A stretch of 32,142 nt of DNA from Clostridia bacterium (GTDB lineage Bacteria > Bacillota_A > Clostridia > Christensenellales > Borkfalkiaceae), in NCBI GenBank assembly GCA_017462505.1, contig JAFTQY010000001.1, positions 1 to 32,142 on the forward strand, in the 5' to 3' direction. Within the stretch, counting starts at the first letter, position 1. Each line of letters begins with the position of its first letter. Positions 7,731 to 14,916 of this stretch are shown in pieces. A program made the position numbers and the translations under genes. Below the pieces are notes generated by a model that did no database searches, was not told where the DNA came from, and saw only the letters and a list, made by a program, of their open reading frames with translations.

Positions 7731-8372
7731 ATGGCACAGAGCAATTATTTGCAGTTGGCAAGACAGGCGAAAGCGGAAAACAATTCCGAGGACGCGAAGC
7801 AGTATTACAACAAAGTGAGAGAAGAAAACCCCGAAAGCGGCGAAGCGAAATTCTTTTACGCTTATTATTCCCTGTACGAGGGAACGAACAAGGAATTGCC
7901 CAGAAGATTTGTTAATCTTTGCAGCGTAGTTATTCCCTCTGTTAAACTGGAAAAGAATTCCAGCCAGTCCAAGGAAGAACAGTTGAAATCGATCGAAGAG
8001 ATCGTAAACGCGTTCGTTCCCGAAACGTGGTCGGAAAATAGATACATGAACAACAAAAACCACGAAACGAAAATCGGTGATTCGTACGTGAAAATTTTCG
8101 ACAATGCGCAAATCACGACGTGCGGCAAGACGGGTATGGAAACGATCCGCAACCTCGGCAACGAGCTGTCGGCGCTTTACGGCAACGACGCGGAGGCGCA
8201 AAGACTTGCGGTGATCGCTTGGAAAGAATACGTATCCTTGGCGCAGAAATGGTTTGCATGGGCACCCAAGGGCGAGGCGGAAGTTTACGCGGAAAAGATC
8301 AAGAAGATCGAACCTTCCTACGAAATGCCCCAAAAAGCTGGTTGCATTTCCTTTGCTAACAAAAAGCAATAA
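7731..8372 (+). CDS. Conserved hypothetical protein with TPR-like N-terminus
   Basis: A 213-residue soluble protein. The N-terminal ~50 residues (YLQLARQAKAENNSEDAKQYY, then VREENPESGEAKFFYAYYSLY) fit one or two tetratricopeptide-type helix pairs; the rest is mostly helical and hydrophilic with no membrane segment. I know similar proteins only as uncharacterised Clostridia ORFs found near small zinc-ribbon membrane proteins, which fits this locus. It is first in an XRE-controlled operon behind a perfect consensus promoter, with AAAGGAG 8-9 bases before the ATG, so it should be made in large amounts once repression is lifted. Its stop codon overlaps the next start (TAATG). A scaffold or adaptor role is a guess from the TPR-like part. 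Confidence 0.8.
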   Translation: MAQSNYLQLARQAKAENNSEDAKQYYNKVREENPESGEAKFFYAYYSLYEGTNKELPRRFVNLCSVVIPSVKLEKNSSQSKEEQLKSIEEIVNAFVPETWSENRYMNNKNHETKIGDSYVKIFDNAQITTCGKTGMETIRNLGNELSALYGNDAEAQRLAVIAWKEYVSLAQKWFAWAPKGEAEVYAEKIKKIEPSYEMPQKAGCISFANKKQ

Positions 8373-8857
8373 TGGAAAAGGACGTTGCGTATTTTCGGCG
8401 AGAATATAAAAGGCAAAAAAAGCTGGAACAAATCGTCAATGCAAGAGTTCTGAAAAGACCGAACGTAAAAAAATGGCAAGTAACGGCAATGTTTGTTATA
8501 TTGCCATTTTTACTATTGTCGGCGATATTGCTTTCGGTTTTTGTACGGCTTGCCGTCGTATATAAGGTGCTGATCGCCGTAATATCGGTCGTTTTGATCT
8601 TTGAAACGTACGTAAGATTTTGCCTGATACTGACGGTGAAATGCTATCAACGTTACGCCGCGGACAAAACGCGGCGCAGATGCAAATGTATTCCCTCTTG
8701 CAGCGAGTACGCTCTGCTGGCTTTACGGAAATGCTATCCCTTGCTCGCGGCGGTTTTAAAGATACGGAAACGGCTGTATAAGACCTGCAACGGGGAAGAA
8801 TACAAGGTGGACTTTCCAACCCAAAAGGAAAATAAAAAGTATGAAAACGTTTTATAA
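8372..8857 (+). CDS. Membrane-anchored YidD-domain protein
   Basis: A 161-residue protein. After a basic N-terminus come two hydrophobic segments (roughly residues 37-58 and 63-88), then a YidD-like domain: CYQRYAADKTRRRCKCIPSC followed by SEYALLALRKCYPLLAAVLK. YidD proteins are small membrane-associated factors (about 70-85 residues) that help YidC-mediated insertion, normally encoded between rnpA and yidC. Here the domain is joined to two membrane helices and lies in an XRE-controlled operon, far from any rnpA or yidC in view. The conserved PSCSxYA core with its cysteines is present, so the fold should be kept. It starts within the stop codon of the upstream gene and overlaps the next gene by 17 bases, indicating translational coupling. 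Confidence 0.78.
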   Translation: MEKDVAYFRREYKRQKKLEQIVNARVLKRPNVKKWQVTAMFVILPFLLLSAILLSVFVRLAVVYKVLIAVISVVLIFETYVRFCLILTVKCYQRYAADKTRRRCKCIPSCSEYALLALRKCYPLLAAVLKIRKRLYKTCNGEEYKVDFPTQKENKKYENVL

Positions 8858-9362
8858 GGGGTTAAGATGCCCCAATTGCGCGTCGGAAAAATTTGTTTTG
8901 ACAACGGACGACGTATTTCAATGCGAGGCATGCGAAAAGAAATTCGATATCGATTTGGACGGCTTGGAAATAGACTATACCGACAAAGCCGCCATGGACG
9001 AATTAAAATCGGCTTTCCACGGTCAGATCATGGATTTGGAACGAAAGAAAGCCGAAAATAAAAAGTTTTTGCAAGAGTATTCAGTCAAAGAAACGCAGAG
9101 AAAGCTCGAATGTACCGCGTTTATCGTGTTGCTTTTTTCGATCTGCTTGTTTTTTGGCGTGTTTGGCGCTCCGTGGTATATCTTTTTGCTTATGCTTGGG
9201 TTATCGGCAGGCGGAATAGGCTTTTTCGTCTGGGCAAAAAAATATCGCAAAAAAATGTATGAGCAGTACCACCCGTTGGTCGTGTATTATGCGCATACGA
9301 TCGCGCAATGCGACGAGCAAATCCTTAAATACACTCGTTTACTCAGTAAATTAACTCCTTAA
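8841..9362 (+). CDS. Zinc-ribbon membrane protein of unknown function
   Basis: A 173-residue protein with an N-terminal zinc ribbon (CPNC near residue 10, CEAC near residue 29), a charged helical, possibly coiled-coil middle (about 50-90, with ERKKAENKKFLQEY), two adjacent membrane helices (about 93-112 and 115-133) and a C-terminal helical tail. The ribbon should face the cytoplasm and may sense metal or bind a partner. It overlaps the YidD-domain gene by 17 bases and ends the operon at a terminator. I do not recognise a named family. Confidence 0.78.
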   Translation: MKTFYKGLRCPNCASEKFVLTTDDVFQCEACEKKFDIDLDGLEIDYTDKAAMDELKSAFHGQIMDLERKKAENKKFLQEYSVKETQRKLECTAFIVLLFSICLFFGVFGAPWYIFLLMLGLSAGGIGFFVWAKKYRKKMYEQYHPLVVYYAHTIAQCDEQILKYTRLLSKLTP

Positions 9363-9390
9363 ATTTTCACAGATCGTGAAAACAGACCCC

Positions 9391-9426
9391 AAAAAACCGT
9401 CAAGTCCTCGGGCTTGGCGGTTTTTT
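9391..9426 (+). terminator. Intrinsic terminator after the XRE-controlled operon
   Basis: CCGTCAAG (9397-9404) pairs with CTTGGCGG (9413-9420), with one G-T wobble; A-rich before and TTTTTT after (9421-9426). Confidence 0.82.
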
Positions 9427-9484
9427 GCTATGCCAAAAACTGCGTATAGTGTTTACCTTTCGCGCAAAAAATATATGTATACGC

Positions 9485-9513
9485 TTGTCTTTCGCCGTGG
9501 AATGTGCTATAAT
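9485..9513 (+). promoter_or_regulatory. Promoter of the glutamine amidotransferase gene
   Basis: TTGTCT (9485-9490), 17-bp spacer, TATAAT (9508-9513), about 40 bases before the start codon. Confidence 0.75.
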
Positions 9514-9552
9514 ATTGCGGAAATAAGGCAGAGAAGAAAGGAAAAATTAGAT

Positions 9553-10233
9553 ATGAGGATATTGCTAACGGCAAACAAAATGAAAGAGCTTTACGCGGCG
9601 GCGGTAACGGCTTGCGGCGCAGAGGCTATCGTGAAATATTTGCCCGACGACGACGTGGACTACGACGGATTGATTTTGTGCGGCGGCAACGACGTTTCGC
9701 CATGCTATTACGGCGAAGAGGTAAACGGCAGCGTGGATATGGACGGCGAGCGTGACCGCACGGAGCTTGCTTTGGTGAAAAAATTCATGGAAACGGGCAA
9801 GCCGATCTTCGGGATTTGCAGGGGCATGCAGCTGCTCAACGTGGCGTTGGGCGGTACGCTCGTACAGCATTTGCAAAACGTGGAAGAGCATTGTATTCCC
9901 GCGCTTGGGGATAGGCGCACGCACGAGGTCGTGGCAAAAAAGGACAGCGTGTGGGCGAAACTGTACGGCGAACGTTTCGCGGTGAATAGCTATCATCATC
10001 AGGCGGTCAAGGACGTCGCGGCGGATTTAGAGGCAAATCTTTTTTCGGCAGACGGGCGCGTGATCGAGGGGTACGTGCATAAAACAAAGCCGTATTTGGG
10101 CGTGCAATGGCACCCCGAGGGCATGCTTAAAAATTCTGGCGAAAATATGGGCGAGCAAGTAAGCGAAACGGTGGACGGTATCGAAATTTTCCGCTACTTT
10201 TTACAGCTTTGCGAGCAATACAAAGGAAAATAA
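9553..10233 (+). CDS. Class I glutamine amidotransferase, PuuD-like (gamma-glutamyl-GABA hydrolase family)
   Basis: A 226-residue peptidase C26 enzyme. The nucleophile Cys is in GICRGMQLLNVALGG and the His-Glu pair in GVQWHPEG; YDGLILCGGNDVSPCYYGE is the conserved oxyanion-side block of this family. Members hydrolyse gamma-glutamyl bonds, as in gamma-glutamyl-GABA from putrescine breakdown, but no other putrescine gene is nearby. The ATG at 9553 is preferred to the upstream in-frame ATG at 9376, because the promoter and the terminator of the preceding operon lie between them. It forms a single-gene unit between two terminators. Substrate unproven. Confidence 0.85.
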   Translation: MRILLTANKMKELYAAAVTACGAEAIVKYLPDDDVDYDGLILCGGNDVSPCYYGEEVNGSVDMDGERDRTELALVKKFMETGKPIFGICRGMQLLNVALGGTLVQHLQNVEEHCIPALGDRRTHEVVAKKDSVWAKLYGERFAVNSYHHQAVKDVAADLEANLFSADGRVIEGYVHKTKPYLGVQWHPEGMLKNSGENMGEQVSETVDGIEIFRYFLQLCEQYKGK

Positions 10234-10272
10234 AAGGCTGAATTTTCGTGCTGATAAAAAACGGTAAATAAA

Positions 10273-10304
10273 AAAAGCAACGTTCTGTGACGGGCGTTGC
10301 TTTT
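10273..10304 (+). terminator. Intrinsic terminator after the amidotransferase
   Basis: AAAAGCAACG (10273-10282) pairs perfectly with CGTTGCTTTT (10295-10304), loop of 12 bases. Confidence 0.78.
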
Positions 10305-10345
10305 GCGCATTTTTAGAGAAATTTTGATAAATGCATATAAAACGC

Positions 10346-10374
10346 TTGAAAATGTCATAAAAATATGTTACAAT
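10346..10374 (+). promoter_or_regulatory. Promoter of fakA-fakB
   Basis: TTGAAA (10346-10351), 17-bp spacer, TACAAT (10369-10374), 40 bases before the fakA start. Confidence 0.75.
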
Positions 10375-10414
10375 CAACGTGTAAGAAAATGTACGCATAG
10401 AAAAGGAGAGAAAC

Positions 10415-12106
10415 TTGGCTGTGTTGAACGAAAGAAAAAAAACGATCGACGGCGAATTGTTCAAGAAGATGATCTTGGGCGGCGTGGCGAATTTGCGCGC
10501 GAATTTGCAGGAGGTCAACGATTTAAACGTGTTCCCGATCCCCGACGGCGATACGGGCGAAAATATGTATCTCACCTTGCAGGGGGGCTTAGATCAGCTC
10601 CAAAACTGCGCGGGGGAAACGCTGGCGGAAACCTCGCAGGCAATGTCGCAGGGCATGCTACTTGGCGCAAGGGGGAACTCGGGCGTTATTTTATCGCAGC
10701 TTTTTTACGGGCTTGCCGAGGGCTTGTCGGGCTTGGAAACGGCAGATTTACGACAGTTCGGCAGCGCGCTCAAACAGGGCGTTAAATGCGCGTACGGCGC
10801 GGTGGCGCACCCCGTAGAGGGTACGATTTTGACCGTTGCGCGCGAGGCGGTAGAAAACGCTTGCGCAAAGCTGGAAACGGAAACGACGGTGCAGGACTTT
10901 TTCGTCGGCTATCTTTACGAAATGAAAAAATCCTTGGAAAAGACCCCCGATCTTTTGGCGGTGCTCAAAGAGGCGGGCGTGATCGACAGCGGCGGTGCAG
11001 GGCTTGTGTATATCACAGAGGGCTTTTGCAAGACGCTTGGCGGCGAGGAGCTGGAAAACGAGCTTTCCGTGGCGGAAAGCAGCGGTAAAAAGGCGGTGGA
11101 CCTTTCCAAATTCAACGAAAATTCCGAGATGGTCTACGGGTATTGCACGGAATTTTTATTGCAATTGCAAACGAGTAAAACGGATGTAAACAACTTTGAT
11201 TTGGACGGATTCAAGACGTTTTTGGAATCGGTTGGCGATTCGGTGGTGGCGTTCCAAACGGGCACGATTATCAAAATCCACGTGCATACGCTTACCCCTT
11301 GGGTGGTCATGAAAGAGTGTCAAAATTACGGCGAATTTTTGACGGTCAAGATTGAAAACATGACCCTGCAACACAACGAAACGGTCAAGGAAGAAAAGCC
11401 GACCTATCAAAAAACGGAGCTTAAAAAGCCCAAGCGTGCGCGCAGAAAATTTGCGCTGGTCACGGTGGCGACGGGCGAGGGCTTGCGCCAGACCTTTTTG
11501 GATATGGGCGCAGATTACGTCATTTGCGGCGGTCAGACGAACAATCCCTCTTCCGAGGATTTCGTGCAGGCGTTTGACGAAGTCAACGCCGACCATATTT
11601 TCGTATTGCCCAACAACGGCAACGTGATTTTGGCGGCAAATCAGGCGGCGAAGATCTATGCGGATTCGGATATCCGCGTGATCGAATCGAAAAATATCGG
11701 GCAGGGGTATTCCGCCCTTTCCATGCTCGATTACGGAGCGGACGACGCGGACGAGATCGTGGCGTTGCTCATGGAAAGCATGCAGAGCACGCAGACGGGC
11801 ATGGTGGCAAGATCGGTGCGCGATACCGTGCTCAACGGCGTGACGGTGAACAAGGACGAATATATGGGCTTTACCGACAAGACGATGCTGGTATGTATGC
11901 CTAAAAAGGTAGACGCGCTTTGCGCTTTGGCGGAAAAAATGCAGGTGGGCGAAAGGGAATATTTCCTTGTGTCCTACGGCAAGGGCGTAACGGAAACGGA
12001 AAAGGAAAGCTTCCGCGCGTACGTTTCGGAAAGCTATCCCGCGTTGGAGCTGTACGAGATCGACGGGGGGCAGGACGTATACGATTTCCTCTTGATCGTC
12101 GAATAA
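10415..12106 (+). CDS. fakA: Fatty acid kinase catalytic subunit (DAK2/DhaL domain, YloV-like)
   Basis: FakA phosphorylates fatty acids held by a FakB (DegV) partner, giving acyl-phosphate for phospholipid synthesis from exogenous or recycled fatty acids. The 563 residues show an N-terminal DhaL-like kinase domain, with the Mg/ATP motif DLNVFPIPDGDTGENM (DGDTG at 44-48) and LGARGNSGVILSQL, and a C-terminal DegV-like half (about 330-563, with RKFALVTVATGEGL and CGGQTNNPSSEDF). The length is normal for YloV/FakA. The start is TTG at 10415, six bases after AGGAG; GTG at 10421 is possible but more distant. A DegV gene follows after 19 bases, confirming the assignment. Confidence 0.92.
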   Translation: MAVLNERKKTIDGELFKKMILGGVANLRANLQEVNDLNVFPIPDGDTGENMYLTLQGGLDQLQNCAGETLAETSQAMSQGMLLGARGNSGVILSQLFYGLAEGLSGLETADLRQFGSALKQGVKCAYGAVAHPVEGTILTVAREAVENACAKLETETTVQDFFVGYLYEMKKSLEKTPDLLAVLKEAGVIDSGGAGLVYITEGFCKTLGGEELENELSVAESSGKKAVDLSKFNENSEMVYGYCTEFLLQLQTSKTDVNNFDLDGFKTFLESVGDSVVAFQTGTIIKIHVHTLTPWVVMKECQNYGEFLTVKIENMTLQHNETVKEEKPTYQKTELKKPKRARRKFALVTVATGEGLRQTFLDMGADYVICGGQTNNPSSEDFVQAFDEVNADHIFVLPNNGNVILAANQAAKIYADSDIRVIESKNIGQGYSALSMLDYGADDADEIVALLMESMQSTQTGMVARSVRDTVLNGVTVNKDEYMGFTDKTMLVCMPKKVDALCALAEKMQVGEREYFLVSYGKGVTETEKESFRAYVSESYPALELYEIDGGQDVYDFLLIVE

Positions 12107-12125
12107 ATTTTTAGGAGCGGTTATT

Positions 12126-13025
12126 ATGAAAAAATACGTGATCGTCAGCGATTCCTGCTGTGATTTAAGCAAGGAGTTGCGCGAAAAATACAATATCGAT
12201 TATATTCCCATGCACTTTTCTTACGAGGGAAAGGACTTGCCTGCGGATTTGGAATGGAAAGAGCTTTCTTTCAAGGATTTCTATGCGGAAATGCGAGCGG
12301 GCAAGCGCATGATCACTTCGCAGGTAAACGCCTCGCAGTATCGCGAACGGTTTGAAAAATACATAGCGGACGGGTACGATATTTTATCGATTTCCTGCTC
12401 GTCGGCGCTGTCGAATTCGGTCAAAGCCAGCTATACGGTACGCGATGAACTGCTTGCGAAGTATCCCGACAGCAAGATCGTGTGCGTGGACAGCTTGATT
12501 TCCTGCTACGGCTTGGGGTTGCTTTGTATCCGCGCGGCGGAGCTTCGCGCCGAGGGCAAAACGATCGAGGAAACGGCGGCTTGGTTGGAAGAAAACAAAG
12601 GCACGGTCAATCAGGAATGTACGCCTGAAAAATTGAGCTATTTAAAAAAGGCTGGCAGGGTCAGCGCGGCGAGCGCGTTTTTCGGCGGGCTTTTAAGCGT
12701 GAAACCCATTTTGATTTCGGACGTAAACGGCAATAACGCGGCGATAGAAAAGGTCAAGGGCAGAGCGACGTCCTTAAAACGTCTTGCGGAGCGCGTCAAA
12801 GAAGAATACGTCCGCGTGCCCTATCAAAAAATCTTCGTCGTGCACGCCGATTGCGAAGAGGACGCAGAAACGTTAAAGAACTTAGTGACGGACGCGCTTG
12901 CGGGCGAGGACGTTACGATCGAAACGGGGTATATCGGTCCGATCATCGGCGCGTCGGCTGGTCCGGGCACGGTTGCCGTCTATTTCTACGGCAAGGAAGT
13001 TACCTTTGATTCCAAGGCAAAATAA
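12126..13025 (+). CDS. fakB: DegV family fatty-acid-binding protein (FakB), copy 1
   Basis: A 299-residue DegV protein: start VSDSCCDLS, fatty-acid pocket blocks MITSQVNASQY and ISCSSALSNSVKAS, SYLKKAGRVSAASAFFGGLL, and the C-terminal IGPIIGASAGPGTVAVYF. DegV/FakB binds one fatty acid and presents it to FakA for phosphorylation. It is co-transcribed with fakA and followed by a terminator. It closely resembles copy 2 at 13173; a block of 22 residues (LLCIRAAELRAEGKT through ETAAW) is identical in both. Two FakBs with different fatty-acid preferences are common in Firmicutes. Confidence 0.92.
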   Translation: MKKYVIVSDSCCDLSKELREKYNIDYIPMHFSYEGKDLPADLEWKELSFKDFYAEMRAGKRMITSQVNASQYRERFEKYIADGYDILSISCSSALSNSVKASYTVRDELLAKYPDSKIVCVDSLISCYGLGLLCIRAAELRAEGKTIEETAAWLEENKGTVNQECTPEKLSYLKKAGRVSAASAFFGGLLSVKPILISDVNGNNAAIEKVKGRATSLKRLAERVKEEYVRVPYQKIFVVHADCEEDAETLKNLVTDALAGEDVTIETGYIGPIIGASAGPGTVAVYFYGKEVTFDSKAK

Positions 13026-13030
13026 AAACG

Positions 13031-13053
13031 AGCGACCTATGCGGTCGCTTTTT
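13031..13053 (+). terminator. Intrinsic terminator between the two fakB genes
   Basis: AGCGACC (13031-13037) pairs with GGTCGCT (13043-13049), followed by a short T run. It lies just after the stop of copy 1. Confidence 0.78.
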
Positions 13054-13088
13054 GCGTATAAACAGACCTGAATTTTTCCGCGTTTTGC

Positions 13089-13117
13089 TTTACAAATGTG
13101 AAAAAATATAGTATAAT
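13089..13117 (+). promoter_or_regulatory. Promoter of the fakB2-acyltransferase-uxaC-GH78 operon
   Basis: TTTACA (13089-13094), 17-bp spacer, TATAAT (13112-13117), about 55 bases before the fakB2 start. It gives the downstream genes expression independent of fakA. Confidence 0.78.
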
Positions 13118-13172
13118 AGACAAGGTTTTGAGAAAGTATCAAAATTTTGTGACGAAGATAAAGGAGAAAAAC

Positions 13173-14063
13173 ATGAAAAAATACGTTATTTTAACGGACA
13201 CGTGCAGCGATTTGGACAAATGCTTTCGCGATCAGTACGATATCGAATACGTACCCATGCGTTTTAGCTTGGACGGCGTAGACTACGAGGCGGATCTCGA
13301 CTGGGGGCATTTTTCTGCAAAAGAATTTTACGATATGATGAGAAACGGTAAGCGTTTTATCACGGCGCAGGTAAACGTTGCGACGTATAAAAAAGCCTTT
13401 GAAAAATATCTGTCGGAGGGCTACGACGTGCTTTACGTGGCATGCTCGTCCGAAATTTCCGCGTCCATCAACGCCAGCCGCGTTGCGCGCGAAGAGGTTC
13501 TGAAAAACTATCCCGACGGCAAGATCGTTTGCGTAGACACCCTGCGTGCATGCTATGCCTTAGCGTTGCTTTGTATCCGCGCGGCGGAACTTCGCGCCGA
13601 GGGCAAGACGATCGAAGAAACGGCGGCTTGGATCGAAGAAAACCGTCTTACCGTCAACATGATCGGCTCGGTGGACAAACTGACCTATCTCAAGCAGGCG
13701 GGCAGAGTCAGCGCGGCAAGCGCATTTTTCGGCGGGTTGCTCAATATCAAGCCCATCATCATCGCGGACGCAAAGGGCAGAAACTTTGCGGCGGAAAAGG
13801 TCAAGGGCAGAAGAACGTCCTTAAATCGTATCGCGGAAATGATGAAAGAGAATTATTTAGAGCAACCCTATCAGCGTATCATGATCAGCCATGCGGACTG
13901 TTTAGAGGACGCGGAAGAATTAAAACGTCTTTGCGAAGAAAAGCTTGGCAAGGAATTGATGGTGCATATCGGCTACGTCGGCTCGTGCGTGGGCGCGTCG
14001 GTCGGTCCCGGCATGCTCGGCGTGTATTTCTTCGGAAAAGAAGTAACGCTAAATAAAGACTAA
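13173..14063 (+). CDS. fakB: DegV family fatty-acid-binding protein (FakB), copy 2
   Basis: A 296-residue DegV protein parallel to copy 1: LTDTCSDLD, FITAQVNVATY, VACSSEISASINAS, TYLKQAGRVSAASAFFGGLL, and the C-terminal VGSCVGASVGPGMLGVYFF. I chose the ATG at 13173 because AAAGGAG sits 8-9 bases before it; the in-frame ATG at 13098 overlaps the promoter. It should load a second class of fatty acid onto FakA. It begins a new transcription unit that continues into an acyltransferase (15-base gap), uxaC and a GH78 gene. Confidence 0.91.
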   Translation: MKKYVILTDTCSDLDKCFRDQYDIEYVPMRFSLDGVDYEADLDWGHFSAKEFYDMMRNGKRFITAQVNVATYKKAFEKYLSEGYDVLYVACSSEISASINASRVAREEVLKNYPDGKIVCVDTLRACYALALLCIRAAELRAEGKTIEETAAWIEENRLTVNMIGSVDKLTYLKQAGRVSAASAFFGGLLNIKPIIIADAKGRNFAAEKVKGRRTSLNRIAEMMKENYLEQPYQRIMISHADCLEDAEELKRLCEEKLGKELMVHIGYVGSCVGASVGPGMLGVYFFGKEVTLNKD

Positions 14064-14078
14064 ACAAGGAGCGATAAC

Positions 14079-14897
14079 ATGTCGGAAGTAAAAACGGAAA
14101 ACCAAGTAAAGGTAAAAGAAAAAAAGGTAAAAAAGGAAAAGGAATTTAAAGTTCCCAGCCGCAGAAAACCGATCTATAAGGTCGTACAGCTGTTTTTAAG
14201 ATTGCTCTATAAAAAACCGCAGATCATCAACCTTGCGGGCGAGCTTGCGGATAAGAGTATCGTCGTTGCCAACCACTCGGCAAAGAGCGGTCCTCCCGCC
14301 CTTGATATGTACTATCCCAAATTTACGACGAAGTGGGGGGCGCACGAAATGCTCGGCAATTATTCCAGCAGAAAGGCGTACTTGCGCGATATTCTGTACA
14401 TTAAAAAATGCGGTAAAAAGCCCGGGTTTGCCACGTCGTTCAAGGCGGGCTTTATGGCGTTGTTCTCCCTCCGCATTTATCGTGGTATGCGCATCATGCC
14501 CACCTATCAGGACGGGCGTTTTGCTACCACCTTGCGCAACAGCGTAAAGGTTTTGGACGCAGATATGTCCGTTATGATCTATCCCGAAAATTCCAACGAA
14601 GGGTATAAGGACGTCTTGACGGAATTCTTCCCCGGCTTTGTTATGCTTGCGGAAAAATATTACCGTCAAAAGGGCGAGGACGTACCCGTATATCCCGTAT
14701 ATTACAGCATTAAAAAGCGGATCATGGTCATCGGAAAGCCCTTGTATGTACAGGACATGGTTAAGGAAGGATTGGATAGATACCAAATCGCACAGCGTTA
14801 TTGCGACGCAGTCAACCAGCTGTATTTCGACCACGTACAAAACGCGCCCGAAAAAGGTAAAAAGAAGAAGGAAAAATCCGAAGAAAAATCGGAATAA
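14079..14897 (+). CDS. PlsC-like lysophospholipid acyltransferase family protein with altered HX4D motif
   Basis: A 272-residue member of the glycerolipid acyltransferase superfamily. VVANHSAKSGPPALDMYYP matches the position of the catalytic NHxxxxD block and MIYPENSNEGY the FPEGTR block. The usual Asp five residues after His is replaced by Gly (H-SAKS-G), and the Arg of FPEGTR is not evident. Both ends are very lysine/glutamate-rich (KVKEKKVKKEKEF; KGKKKKEKSEEKSE), suggesting peripheral membrane contact. Being directly downstream of FakB fits a role in moving acyl groups into membrane lipid. The substrate, and whether it is catalytically competent, are unclear. Confidence 0.72.
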   Translation: MSEVKTENQVKVKEKKVKKEKEFKVPSRRKPIYKVVQLFLRLLYKKPQIINLAGELADKSIVVANHSAKSGPPALDMYYPKFTTKWGAHEMLGNYSSRKAYLRDILYIKKCGKKPGFATSFKAGFMALFSLRIYRGMRIMPTYQDGRFATTLRNSVKVLDADMSVMIYPENSNEGYKDVLTEFFPGFVMLAEKYYRQKGEDVPVYPVYYSIKKRIMVIGKPLYVQDMVKEGLDRYQIAQRYCDAVNQLYFDHVQNAPEKGKKKKEKSEEKSE

Positions 14898-14916
14898 ATA
14901 AAACGGAGATAAAATC

